Assembly: GCF_001050135.1 (NCBI RefSeq)
Contig: NZ_CP012040.1
Span: 5,535,001 to 5,599,000 of the forward strand
Direction of reading: 5' to 3'
DNA: 64,000 bases
DNA from: Cyclobacterium amurskyense
Lineage (GTDB): Bacteria; Bacteroidota; Bacteroidia; Cytophagales; Cyclobacteriaceae
Shown: positions 9,628 to 19,400 of the stretch, in pieces
How the letters are laid out: each line of letters begins with the position of its first letter
Numbering within the stretch: the first letter of the stretch is position 1
Made by a program: the position numbers and the translations under genes
The notes under the pieces: model-generated
The model's database searches: none
Told to the model about the DNA's origin: nothing
The model's input: only the letters and a program-made list of their open reading frames with translations

Positions 9628-9760
9628 TCAGGATTTAAAATTTTCACCTTTTTCCACAGGGCTGACACCCTGTGCTAAGTTACTATGCCCTTTCAGGGCT
9701 AAAATGAAGAAAACATCAGGATAATAAATACATTTTCAACTAAAAACCCAAGGTGGTTAA
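9628..9760. repeat. Palindromic intergenic repeat, copy 1
   Basis: This runs from CAGGATTTAAAATTTTCACC through the inverted pair CACAGGG-ctgacA-CCCTGTG and the palindrome GCCCTTTCAGGGC to AACTAAAAACCCAAGG. The same order recurs at 9924-10053. It resembles the bacterial REP/BIME class, small palindromes scattered between genes. No coding potential. Confidence 0.7.
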
Positions 9761-9783
9761 GCACAAACTCCTACAATTCAATC

Positions 9784-9840
9784 CCGGCCCTGAAAGGGAC
9801 AAATTCAATAGCACAGGGTGAAGCCATGTGTAGAAAATCA
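9784..9840. repeat. Palindromic intergenic repeat, partial inverted copy
   Basis: The order CCCTGAAAGGG, then AGCACAGGGTG, then TGTAGAAAA is the reverse complement of the core of the flanking repeats, with substitutions that weaken the match. It lies between the two direct copies, so the block could fold into a large structure. Confidence 0.55.
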
Positions 9841-9923
9841 GTATTGCAACCTAAGCCCTGCAGGGGCGAAATATTTGAGCAATTCGGGATTTATCTGTGA
9901 TGAATACCAAATTTTCATGGCAC

Positions 9924-10053
9924 AGGATTTAAATTTTCACCTTTTTCCACAGGGCTGACACCCTGTGCTAAGTTTTTATGCCCTTTCAGGGCAAAATCAA
10001 AAAAATATCCCGATTATAAGTTCATTTTCAACTAAAAATCCAATGAGGTTAAA
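9924..10053. repeat. Palindromic intergenic repeat, copy 2
   Basis: A near copy of 9628-9760 in the same orientation, including CACAGGG-ctgacA-CCCTGTG, GCCCTTTCAGGGC and the tail TTCATTTTCAACTAAAAA. The two copies differ by scattered substitutions and small gaps. Confidence 0.7.
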
Positions 10054-10080
10054 CAGCTATTCGTAAGTCCTGAAAAAGCA

Positions 10081-10109
10081 AAATCCCCCTTTTTTTCAAA
10101 GGGGGATTT
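10081..10109 (-). terminator. Terminator hairpin after the first GH144-like operon
   Basis: AAATCCCCCTTT pairs perfectly with AAAGGGGGATTT around a short loop, a 12-bp stem. On the minus strand it lies 42 bases beyond the stop of the gene at 10152 and is followed by TTTTGCTTTTTC. This fits transcription ending after the last gene of the first polysaccharide locus. Confidence 0.75.
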
Positions 10110-10151
10110 GTACAGTTCGTATTAGCGGATACGTTTTTACATTTTAATCAA

Positions 10152-11738
10152 TTACTCCTCAGAAATGGTAAAACCGAGCTTTTCCAATCCTGCTTGAATC
10201 TCTGGTGCAGCCATAAATAACTGCCAGCCCAATCCTGTTCTGTAATTCTCAATCATGGCTACAATGGGTCCCTGATCAATGGCCAAATACCGCTGTGGAT
10301 ACCAATCTTTTTCCGGGCTTAGGGCATCATAGAAACCATAACGCCCAAAAACCTTTTCCCCATAATTGTAATACAAATTCTTTATCACCGCCATGCTTTC
10401 TTCAGGCGTATAAGGAATAGAAGACAATGCAGCTGTGGGAGAAATCACCCCCAGATCATTTCCTGGCTTATGGGCAGCATATCCTGTTACGGTATAGCTT
10501 GCCGTCAAGCCCCAAAGGTCTTCTCCATAGCCTTTAAATCCTTGTTCATTATTTACACACCATTGCCTGTTAATCAAAGTATGGTTTCGGTTATGCTCCC
10601 AATAGTTGGCGTATTGGTCTTTTAAGCCCTTAGGATTTAGGCCTAAATAAGAGTAATGAGACCAAAATAAGGGGCCTCCAAACTCAGGTGAGCCATTGTG
10701 TTTCAAAGGAAGGTCATGTCCATAGGCCGAAGTGTCATTTACAATCCCACCATCCCTGGCCCAACCTTTATGGTAAACACTTACAGGTACGCTGAAAGTC
10801 GGGGACGAAGCGGCCAAAACATACGTAATCATGCACTCATCATACCCCTTGATCCCAAAATTCTTTTGCCAACCAAAATTTGGTGACCAATGCCAATATA
10901 GAATATCCTGACCACCTTGGGTGTACCAGTTCCACTCCATAGAATTCCATAATTCATCAATCTTTTGGGCAAGCTGCTTTTCTCGTTCAGTCCCATTTTT
11001 ATAGTATTCTCTCACGGCCAATAAACCCTGCATTAAGAAGGCTGACTCTACTAAATCTCCTCCATCATCATCATTTCCAAAAGGCTTAACTTTTCCGCTC
11101 TCACCATGAATCCAATGCGGCCAAACCCCATGAAACCTATCAGCCTTTTCAAGAAAATCAACTATACGCTCAAAACGTACTATCCCTTCTTCCTTGCTCA
11201 CCCAATTTCTTTCTATTCCAGCCAACAGGCCAAAAATACCAAAACCAGTTCCTCCCGTGGTCACTACATTTTGATCATTCTGTGGGTAGTTTCCATCCAT
11301 ATGAACTCGTTCTCTTGCCATTCCTGAATTGGGTTCTGCACCTTCCCAAAAATACCGAAATGTGTAAAATTGAACCATATCTAGCAGTTCTTCGTCCGTC
11401 ATTGATCGGGTAGCTACTGTGACTTCACCCAAGCTTTCAGTACCTTCATTTAATTGTGCTTCCACCTTGTAGGAAAGTTCTAGCTCAGTCCCCAGGTCGT
11501 TCACAAAATCCATGTAAATGGTATCCTTCACGTTTGCTCTTTCTGTATAGCTATTGTCCTCTTTTTTTACAAAAACAGCATAGCTCTTAGCCCCTTCAAC
11601 AGGCTCCCATTGCAATTCAACATGTCGGTCATATCCCTTTACAATTATCCTCTTGGATGGTTCGGGATTGTTGTTACAACTTGAAATAAGGAGCAACACT
11701 TCTATTCCAAAAATCCATAAGTTTAATGTCCTGTTCAT
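10152..11738 (-). CDS. GH144/glucoamylase-like lipoprotein, paralogue 1
   Basis: A 528-residue predicted lipoprotein (lipobox LLISSC, Cys21). Residues about 30-110 form a fibronectin-type beta-sandwich (VELQWEPVEGAKSYAV). Residues about 115-525 are an (alpha/alpha)6 barrel of the glycoamylase-like/GH144 type, with TTGGTGFGIFGL, HGVWPHW, DDGGDLVESAFLMQGLL, YWHWSPNFGW and AIDQGPIVAMIENYRTGLGW. Characterised GH144 enzymes are endo-beta-1,2-glucanases, but the Pfam domain is wider, so substrate is not certain. It follows a paralogue by 38 bases and closes the SusCD operon, whose product it would help degrade at the surface or in the periplasm. Confidence 0.85.
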   Translation of the reverse strand: MNRTLNLWIFGIEVLLLISSCNNNPEPSKRIIVKGYDRHVELQWEPVEGAKSYAVFVKKEDNSYTERANVKDTIYMDFVNDLGTELELSYKVEAQLNEGTESLGEVTVATRSMTDEELLDMVQFYTFRYFWEGAEPNSGMARERVHMDGNYPQNDQNVVTTGGTGFGIFGLLAGIERNWVSKEEGIVRFERIVDFLEKADRFHGVWPHWIHGESGKVKPFGNDDDGGDLVESAFLMQGLLAVREYYKNGTEREKQLAQKIDELWNSMEWNWYTQGGQDILYWHWSPNFGWQKNFGIKGYDECMITYVLAASSPTFSVPVSVYHKGWARDGGIVNDTSAYGHDLPLKHNGSPEFGGPLFWSHYSYLGLNPKGLKDQYANYWEHNRNHTLINRQWCVNNEQGFKGYGEDLWGLTASYTVTGYAAHKPGNDLGVISPTAALSSIPYTPEESMAVIKNLYYNYGEKVFGRYGFYDALSPEKDWYPQRYLAIDQGPIVAMIENYRTGLGWQLFMAAPEIQAGLEKLGFTISEE

Positions 11739-11776
11739 TTGATATCTCTTTTATATTGACGCTATTAATCAATTTT

Positions 11777-13744
11777 TTAATAACTAAACCCCAATTTATC
11801 CAGGCCGGCTTGTACCTGCTGGTTTTGCATAAAATGTTCCCATAACAATCCAGTCCGGTGATTTTCTATCATGATTACAATAGGCCCCTGATCAATGGCA
11901 AGATAACTGTCTGAAATCCAGTCCTCAGTGATGTTAAGTGCATCGTAAAAACCATATTCTCCCCATAACCTGTCTCCCAAACCATAATAATACAATTCAA
12001 GTGCATCCATAGAAGCTTCGGGTGTGTAGGGCATGGATGACAATGCAGCAGTAGGAGAAATAACTCCCTTGTCATTGGTGGGAGAATGCGCGGAATACCC
12101 TTCTTGGTTATCACTGGCTGTCAGCCCCCACATAACTGGCCCATACCCAACATAGCCCAAACTGTTTTGCTCGCTATAGACTTGGTGAATTAGGCTATGG
12201 TTTACATTTTGAGTCCAGTAGTTGGCGTATTGATCCTTTAAGTTTCTGGGGTCCAAACCTAAAAACGAATAATGCGCGTAAAACAAGGGGCCTCCCATTG
12301 CAACGCCTAAAGGCAATTCCATCCCAAAATAACTGTTCCCATTCATTATTCCTCCATCTCTTGCCCAGCCCTTATGGTACACCTCTGCAGCTATGGGATG
12401 GGTAGGGGATGAAGCTGCCAAAACATATACAATAAGGGCTTCATTGTATCCGGAAACGGGTAAATTCATATCCCATTCATTGTTTGGAGACCAGTGCCAG
12501 AACAATTTGTTTTGACCTCCTCTCGTATACCAATCCCACTCTACTTCCTCCCATAAAACATTTATATCCTCAATGATTTCATTCTCCGTGACATTAGAAG
12601 GATCCAGGTATTCTTTAACAGTTAATAGCCCCTGAATGAGCAGGGCTGTCTCAACAAGATCTCCCCCATCGTCTTTGGGACTGAAAGGAATCACTTTCCC
12701 AGTATTGCCATTTAACCAATGAGGCCATACACCATGAAACCTATCTGCTTTTGATAAAAATTCCACCACTTTTGCCCACCTTTCCACACCCTCACTTCTA
12801 CTTATAAATCCTCTTTCTATTCCAACAATAATGGCCATCATTCCAAAGCCGGTTCCACCAGTGGTTACCAGGTCCCCTGAAGTATTTCTTTCTCTTACCA
12901 ATCCACTACTCGGGTGTGCAAAATCCCAGAAATACTTAAAGGTTTGCTCCTGAACAAGCGTTAATAAAGCAGCATCGGTGAGAAAAGGAAATTTATTAAG
13001 CTCAGATTTGCCTGTAAAAAATTCAACAGTAAAATCATCTAATTCTTCTGACACTGAAGAATTAGGGTCGGAGACTATTGAAAGGGTATGCTTTTTAAAA
13101 TCATTAAGTAAACCTGTACTTTTGATTGTCCAAGTCTTCTCACTATCTCCTGCTTCCACTTTCACAAGAAGCGGGTTCCCGTTCTCTGTTAGCTTTACCT
13201 GATCGGATGTAAGGTCGATACCTTGGGAAAAAGTCATGGTTAAAGAAAAGTCTAGACTAGCCCCTACCCATCGGCGGTTACCAACCCATTCAGCCCCATC
13301 AATTTCGAAATTAAGCACCTTAATGGCCGCAGATAAGGTGGTAAATTCCACCTTATAACCGGAAAAGTAGGCACCATTTTTCCCTAATGAACCTTCTTTG
13401 ACTGCTAAGGAATAGGCAGTGCCTTGTTTTAATAAGCCAATAGGTCGGAGGATTATTTCTCTATTTTGAGCTAAAAAATTAACATTAAAATTCACCAATT
13501 GACCAGATTTCTTCTCTTTGAGAATTATAAGGTCTTCAATATTGCTTGGCTCTATAGCAACAGAAAAAGTCAAAGATATGCTTTCGTCTACAGCAATACC
13601 TGTATTTTGGCTAAAATCCTGAGCCAACATAATTTGACCGGCCGTTGCTTTGGTCAATTGAATATTGGGTGCCTCAGAATTTTCCTCCTGACAAGAAAAT
13701 ATCAAAATCAGGAAAAGGTAGGGTAGAATTAATTTTCGGTACAT
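11777..13744 (-). CDS. GH144/glucoamylase-like lipoprotein with Ig-like N-terminus, paralogue 2
   Basis: A 655-residue predicted lipoprotein (LILIFSC, Cys18). Residues about 30-250 are two Ig-like beta-sandwich domains of the Big_5 kind (phrases such as ISLTFSVAIEPSNIEDL and YSLAVKEGSLG). Residues about 260-655 repeat the catalytic barrel of the neighbouring paralogue: TTGGTGFGMMAI, HGVWPHWLNG, DDGGDLVETALLIQGLL, FWHWSPNNEW and AIDQGPIVIMIENHRTGL. The extra domains suggest surface display or glycan contact, as in many Bacteroidota surface enzymes. It is preceded by a strong hairpin at 13759-13787. Confidence 0.85.
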   Translation of the reverse strand: MYRKLILPYLFLILIFSCQEENSEAPNIQLTKATAGQIMLAQDFSQNTGIAVDESISLTFSVAIEPSNIEDLIILKEKKSGQLVNFNVNFLAQNREIILRPIGLLKQGTAYSLAVKEGSLGKNGAYFSGYKVEFTTLSAAIKVLNFEIDGAEWVGNRRWVGASLDFSLTMTFSQGIDLTSDQVKLTENGNPLLVKVEAGDSEKTWTIKSTGLLNDFKKHTLSIVSDPNSSVSEELDDFTVEFFTGKSELNKFPFLTDAALLTLVQEQTFKYFWDFAHPSSGLVRERNTSGDLVTTGGTGFGMMAIIVGIERGFISRSEGVERWAKVVEFLSKADRFHGVWPHWLNGNTGKVIPFSPKDDGGDLVETALLIQGLLTVKEYLDPSNVTENEIIEDINVLWEEVEWDWYTRGGQNKLFWHWSPNNEWDMNLPVSGYNEALIVYVLAASSPTHPIAAEVYHKGWARDGGIMNGNSYFGMELPLGVAMGGPLFYAHYSFLGLDPRNLKDQYANYWTQNVNHSLIHQVYSEQNSLGYVGYGPVMWGLTASDNQEGYSAHSPTNDKGVISPTAALSSMPYTPEASMDALELYYYGLGDRLWGEYGFYDALNITEDWISDSYLAIDQGPIVIMIENHRTGLLWEHFMQNQQVQAGLDKLGFSY

Positions 13745-13758
13745 GCGGTAGAAAATAG

Positions 13759-13787
13759 AACGGCAGCCGTGATGGGTGGCTGCCGTT
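13759..13787 (-). terminator. Strong hairpin between the LamG gene and the GH144-like genes
   Basis: AACGGCAGCC (13759-13768) pairs perfectly with GGCTGCCGTT (13778-13787) around a 9-base loop. It sits 15 bases past the LamG stop and 15 before the next start on the minus strand. The following bases (CTATTTTC) are only weakly U-rich, so it may be an attenuator or an mRNA-stabilising or processing hairpin rather than a full terminator. Confidence 0.6.
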
Positions 13788-13801
13788 GAGCTATGATTTT
13801 C

Positions 13802-14911
13802 TTAATTGTTTTCTGCAGCCATAATAGCTTGAATCTCTTCCTGAGTCAAAACTTTATCAAAAATCCTCAGTTCATCCATCAAGCTGGAAGTGGATAAATG
13901 TCCCCATCCAGCAAATCGGGGAGCTCCAGAACCTACAGACAGCAAATCACATCCAGTCCAGTCAATCCCCGGAAAATTATTTTGACTAACAATTTCTCCA
14001 TTGAGGTAAACTGTGGCTTGATCAGGTGAAATGGTGAAAGCGATATGGTTCCAACCTGAAATAGAAGGGTCAATATCTGCAGCACTTCCTCCATCAAACC
14101 AATTGTCACCGGAACCATTTCCCACATTGAGTTTTATCCGCTGTTTGCCTCCCGCATTTTCTCTAAACAACCTGAATCCTGAAGTTCTATTGTTCATTGC
14201 TGATGGATTGGCTTCATCAGGTGGCCCCATCACCAAAAGCCCTGCCCTATCGGGATTGGCATTCAGATTGTACCAGAACACGGCACTAAAAGAATCATTT
14301 TTTAATCCATCAGTAGGGAATTTTAGGTAGGAATCTGTTTTACCAGCATAAGCACTCCCCACCAATCCATTGGCGAATTCAGGTGCTCCTGCAATATCAG
14401 GGGTTTGTAGCCTTACCAGCTCCACATAGTCACCATCAAAGGGCGCATAGAAAACTTCACCCTCATAAAATGGCTGATAGGGTTCTGTCTTTTCGAAAGT
14501 CACTGATTTCGTAGCAGTTTTACCTGACATATCTGTAGCTATAACTTCAAGCACATGCTGTCCATTGGTAAGGGTTTCAAAAGTATACTTTTTCAAAAAC
14601 CTTCTGTAATCAATAAATTCGTTAAAACTGGCTATTTCTGTTCCATCCATATTTAATGAAACCTTTTCGATTTCGATATCATCCTCAATCGCAAAGTCAA
14701 TATTGATAGCCGTAACATCTTCCACCACGCGGATTTGCGTACCTTCATTTGGGAAATTGATTTGGATTTCCGGCGCCACATTGTCTGTGCCAGGAGCTAC
14801 AAAGGCGATATCATCAATATATCCATCGGTGCATGAGACGGCAATCAAGGCCATCAACATGATTAGTGTGAACCTTATATTTATCATCGGATTATATTTT
14901 AAATTTACCAT
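13802..14911 (-). CDS. LamG-domain lipoprotein, probable surface glycan-binding protein
   Basis: A 369-residue predicted lipoprotein (lipobox LIAVSC, Cys27). An Ig-like domain spans about 45-130 (EIQINFPNEGTQIRV to KSVTFEKTEPYQP) and a concanavalin-A-like LamG domain about 150-365 (NDSFSAVFWYNLN, WNHIAFTISPDQATVYLNGE, SLMDELRIFDKVLTQEEI). It occupies the position after SusD where SusE/SusF-type binding proteins lie, so glycan capture at the surface is the likely role. Its first ATG shares one base with the SusD stop (TAATG on the coding strand). A second ATG at 14887 gives a shorter, more typical signal peptide and could be the real start. Confidence 0.8.
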   Translation of the reverse strand: MVNLKYNPMINIRFTLIMLMALIAVSCTDGYIDDIAFVAPGTDNVAPEIQINFPNEGTQIRVVEDVTAINIDFAIEDDIEIEKVSLNMDGTEIASFNEFIDYRRFLKKYTFETLTNGQHVLEVIATDMSGKTATKSVTFEKTEPYQPFYEGEVFYAPFDGDYVELVRLQTPDIAGAPEFANGLVGSAYAGKTDSYLKFPTDGLKNDSFSAVFWYNLNANPDRAGLLVMGPPDEANPSAMNNRTSGFRLFRENAGGKQRIKLNVGNGSGDNWFDGGSAADIDPSISGWNHIAFTISPDQATVYLNGEIVSQNNFPGIDWTGCDLLSVGSGAPRFAGWGHLSTSSLMDELRIFDKVLTQEEIQAIMAAENN

Positions 14912-16452
14912 TAGTTATTGTTAGCAGCGTTTTTGATTTGAGGCAAAATATCCTGCTGTTCTAAAGGATAAGGCAAGTATTTATCTGCCTCTGGTTCGTA
15001 AACTCTTCCTCCATAATTCAAGGCATCTGTTTGCTCGTGACGAATCAAATCGTAATAGCGGATTCCCCATTCCATTCCAAATTCTGCAAATTTCTCCTCC
15101 AGCACAGCCTCAAGATTTACACCACTCAGATTTCCTAGTCCTGCCCTATTTCTAACCTCGTTAACAGCTTCATCTGCCGAAATCACGCCTCCGCTTGCAC
15201 CACTTACCAAAGCCTCGGCATGTATAAGCAATATCTCGGCATACCTGATACAAGTAAAGTTTTTATTTTCACCATAGGTAAATCTGCCCGGAGTAAGTTG
15301 GGTAGAGGGTAAATAATGCTTTCCACTTAGAAAATTATACCTGGGGTGATCATTAAAAACATCACCGTCCGCACTGCTATTGGTAACCCAATTGGGTAGA
15401 GTTGCATAATTGGGATCGGCTTGTACTTCGGCTATTCCTTCCGGAGTAAATAAAACAGAGGTGGACAATCTCTCTTGCTCGTTTCTATCCAGCATAAATT
15501 TCACATATTTAAGAGATGGTTCCCAAAAGCCCCATCCACCTCCGGCTCCGGAAACGGCAGGTGTCCAGTTGGAAGGGCCGAAAAAATCCCATAAATACCT
15601 TGTATTGGTACCACTCGCCTGACCAAAATCTGAATATTGCAGTTCTAAGATATTTTCGTCGTTAAGTTTACCGGGAATTTTAAAAAGCTCGTAGTAATCT
15701 GGCTCCAGGCTAAACAAGCCACTGCTAATGATTTCATCCGTTGCGTTTACCACCGCCTGGTAATTTTTCATTTCCAGATTTGCCAGTGCTTTAACTGCCA
15801 GTGCGGTATACCTTGTAACGCCGCCTTTCACTTTTGTCCTTTGATTGGGGTGAACACCCGGAAGGTCAGGGATGGCTTCATCCATCTGTTCGGAAATATG
15901 CTGCATCACTGCATCAAAATCTGAAAGGGGTACATTAAACAAGTGACTTGGTTCTGAAGAATTGGGAATCAACACTGCTCCCCATAGCCGGGCCAAATGC
16001 ATCAATTCATAAGCCCTTAGCACTTTAATTTCAGCAATGTACTGACGGGTATCAGCTTCACTGGCCCCTGCATCCTGGTACTTTTGGATCTCCTCCATGG
16101 CACCATGCCAAAATAAAAGATCAGAATAGAGGTTGAGCCAGGTAGAATTGTACATCCAGAAATTCCTGTTGTATTGAAAATTATCCGTCTCTGTAAGTGG
16201 CACCTGATCTCCTCCAGCATTGACATCATCACCCCTTACACTAATTAAAGGGAAGCTTTCCCACTGAAGTGAATAAAGCTCATTGTAGGCACCATACAGC
16301 AACAGGTCCATATTTTGGAATTGCGTATAATCTGTGTTTTCAGCTATAAATTTATTTTCTAGCGGCTCATCAAGTAATCCTGTACAAGATTGTCCAGCCA
16401 GGCCAAAAATTAAAGCCAAAAACAAAACGGTTCTATATTTATTGTTCTTCAT
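14911..16452 (-). CDS. SusD/RagB family outer-membrane nutrient-binding lipoprotein
   Basis: A 513-residue lipoprotein (lipobox AGQSC, Cys23) of the SusD family. The helical TPR-like core is recognisable in AEIKVLRAYELMHLARLWG (about 145-163) and the C-terminal stretches CIRYAEILLIHAEALV, AVNEVRNRAGL and GIRYYDLIRHE that are hallmarks of the family. It caps the SusC channel and captures oligosaccharide at the outer surface. It lies 13 bases after SusC and overlaps the LamG gene by one base, so the three are one transcription unit. Confidence 0.95.
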   Translation of the reverse strand: MKNNKYRTVLFLALIFGLAGQSCTGLLDEPLENKFIAENTDYTQFQNMDLLLYGAYNELYSLQWESFPLISVRGDDVNAGGDQVPLTETDNFQYNRNFWMYNSTWLNLYSDLLFWHGAMEEIQKYQDAGASEADTRQYIAEIKVLRAYELMHLARLWGAVLIPNSSEPSHLFNVPLSDFDAVMQHISEQMDEAIPDLPGVHPNQRTKVKGGVTRYTALAVKALANLEMKNYQAVVNATDEIISSGLFSLEPDYYELFKIPGKLNDENILELQYSDFGQASGTNTRYLWDFFGPSNWTPAVSGAGGGWGFWEPSLKYVKFMLDRNEQERLSTSVLFTPEGIAEVQADPNYATLPNWVTNSSADGDVFNDHPRYNFLSGKHYLPSTQLTPGRFTYGENKNFTCIRYAEILLIHAEALVSGASGGVISADEAVNEVRNRAGLGNLSGVNLEAVLEEKFAEFGMEWGIRYYDLIRHEQTDALNYGGRVYEPEADKYLPYPLEQQDILPQIKNAANNN

Positions 16453-16465
16453 CTTTGTTTCGAGT

Positions 16466-19400
16466 TTAAAGTTTGATGTTTAGGCCGATGGTGTAAACAC
16501 CTGGTATGGGATAAACCTGACGGTCTATTCCATTGGCTACTTCGGGATTAAATCCATTGTAATTGAAAATTGTCAATGGCCTATCCGCTGTAAGTGTAAC
16601 TCTGGTTTGGGGGAATTTCACTCCCAATATTTCCTTATCAGTAATGGAGTAGGTTAATTGGACATTTTGTAACCTAAAATAGCTTCCATCCTCGACAAAA
16701 TAATTGCTTAAATTCTGGTTCCAACTTCTTCTCAAACCAGAAGCTGAAGGATATTTATTGGAAGTCCCCTCTCCTCTCCATAGGTTTTCGGCAAGTTCAG
16801 CATCTATATTTGTGTCATTGGTGAAAATAATTTCTCCCCTTTTTCTATTGAGAATACTATTGCCAACCTGACCTTGAATCAAAGCGGAAAATTCGAAATT
16901 TCGGTAATTAAAGCCAGCATTGAATCCGTAAGAGTACTTTGGTAAGAATGAACCCAATACTACCCTGTCTTCATCATTAATAATCCCATCACCATTCTGA
17001 TCCTTGAATTTCAAATCTCCGGCTTGTAAATTATTATCTGTAATGAATTGTGGTGTATATCCGTAATTGTTGATCTGCTCTTCGGTTTGAAATACCCCAT
17101 CTGTTTCATAGCCAAAAAACGCCAGGTAAGGTTGCCCAACAATAGAACGTTGTCTGAATTCGGCTGAACCTGCATCTAAACTTTCCGGTCCACCCAATCC
17201 TAAAACTGTATTTTTGAGGGTGGCAATATTTCCACTGAGGTAATAGGAGAAATCCTGGGCAATATTGTCTTCCCAATTTAAAGACAATTCAAGTCCTTCA
17301 TTTCTAATTTCACCTACACTTCTTCTTTCTCTTGCTCTAATTACTGGAGGAATAATGCTTACTGCAAGGTTTCTTGTATCCCTGATAAAATAGTCTGCAT
17401 CAAAAGACAGGCGCTCATTCAGGAATCTGGCATTCAAACCAATATTCCTCTCAACGGTAGTTTCCCAACGGTCAATCAAATCAAAAGTAGGATCCAATCG
17501 TCGTCCGATAATTAATACACCGTCATAAGCACCTCTGTTTTCCACCAACTCAGGCGCACCAACAGAGGAATTGATTCCATCATTACCCAATTGACCCCAG
17601 GATCCTCTTATCTTAAGGAAATCAATGGCTGGAACATTAAAAAAGGATTCTTCGGTAAGTACCCAACCTGCTCCAAATGTGGCGAAGTTGCCCCATTTTT
17701 GCTGAAATTTGTTGTTTCCGTCTCTCCTAAATGTTCCGTACAATAAGTAGCGGTCGTCATAATTGTAGGCTACTCTTGAGAAATAGGACTGATAAAACAA
17801 CCTATTTCCGCCATCTCCTATTCCATTTAGATCAAAATCAGTGGCATTGTTTAGGTACCAAAACTGTTCCTCATCCCGCATTGGATCAGGGTTTAAGTTT
17901 TCACCTCTTGCAAATAAAACCTCATTGGTTTCACTCCTAAAAGATTGTCCTATTACAACTGTTAGGTTATGAAGATCAAAATTATCTTGATAGGTAAGGA
18001 AATTGTCCCAAATCTGGTCGTATCTGGAAAATGAATTTCTGCTCAAGGAAGATTGGCGCTCCTCTCTGCCATCACTGTAGGCAAAGCCAACATTTCTAGA
18101 ATTGATGTTCTCCATACTGAAATTGTAGGAGGTTTTAAAGGTCAGGTTATTCGGTATTATTTCTATTTCGGAATAAAAATTACCCAACAGTTTGGAAACT
18201 TTGTTCCTATTGTCAGAATAAAGCAAGTTGTAAAATGGGTTTTGATTGCTTCTATATCCTAATTGCTGAGCATTAGACAAGCCATAAGGCCTTGCATCTA
18301 CATTGGTATCATCATAAACAGGAAGAATAGGAACAGCAAAGTAAGACCTAAACCAAGCTCCATTGTCTCCATTATATTGCTCTGCGGTACTTAAATTCAA
18401 ATTACCGCCTACTGTCATCCAATCCTTCACATCTGTATCAAGCTTGATTCTGAAATTCATTCGCTGATAACTGTTGCGTGTTTCTTTCATCAAACCCTCC
18501 TGATCAAAATAACTGGCACCAATTGAATACCTGGTTTTATTACTGCCTCCGTTAAAAGAAAGGTTGTGGTTTTGTATGGCAGCTGGTGCCATCATTTCAC
18601 TATACCAATCTGTATTCACAGCAGGTAAGGATGGATCTATATAGCTTCTTCCATAACGTTGAATGGCATTTTGCACAAAGGCAATATCAGCAGCAGATCC
18701 GGTTTCATTGATGTATTGAACAAATTGTTGAGAATTTGCCATCTTCAATACATTTTGAGGGTTTTGAATGCCATAGTAACCGTCATAGACTATTTCAGGC
18801 TTTTGGTTGTATTCGCCACCTTTGGTCTCGATCACCACTACCCCATTGGCCGCCCGTACGCCATAAATGGCGGAAGCGGAAGCATCCTTCAATACAGAGA
18901 TGGTTGCAATATCGTTAGGGCTTAGGAAATCAATATTGTCAAAAAACATTCCGTCAACAACGTACAGCGGAGCTCCTCCTCCCTCAAAGGAACCGATCCC
19001 TCTTACGCGGACTGTTGGTGATGCTCCTGGCGCTCCATTACTAACAATCTGCACCCCGGCAACTCTTCCTTGTAAGGATTGCATAGCCTGGGAATTAGGC
19101 GTCTTTATGATGTCATCAGATTTAATTGTGGTAATGGCAGAGGTAAGGTCCCGCTCTCTTTGGGTCCCATATCCAATAACTACCACCTCTTCTAATCCCT
19201 GCGCATCTTCTTTGAAATTAACATTAATTGTGCTTTGGTCACCGACCAATATCTCTTGGGTTTCAAAGCCGATAAATGAAAATACCAGTACAGATTGCCC
19301 CGAACTAACCTGTAATTCATAATTACCATCTATATTGGTAACAGTTCCATTTCCTGTGTTCTTTTCAAGAATATTAACCCCAGGAATGGATTCCCCAGAT

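Larger units (their letters stand above)
9345..10151. other. Non-coding block with palindromic repeats
   Basis: No gene is visible in this 807-base gap between two minus-strand genes. It holds two direct copies and one inverted partial copy of a repeat rich in complementary cccttTCAGGG-type and CACAGGG-type palindromes, and a strong terminator hairpin at 10081-10109, all listed separately. The part nearest the BCCT start (9345-9420) should hold its promoter; none could be assigned. Confidence 0.6.

Noticed and set aside
18659..19322. Plus-strand reading frames inside SusC and other long genes
   Set aside because: They have no family features or domain pattern and lie opposite strongly supported genes; they are antisense shadows.
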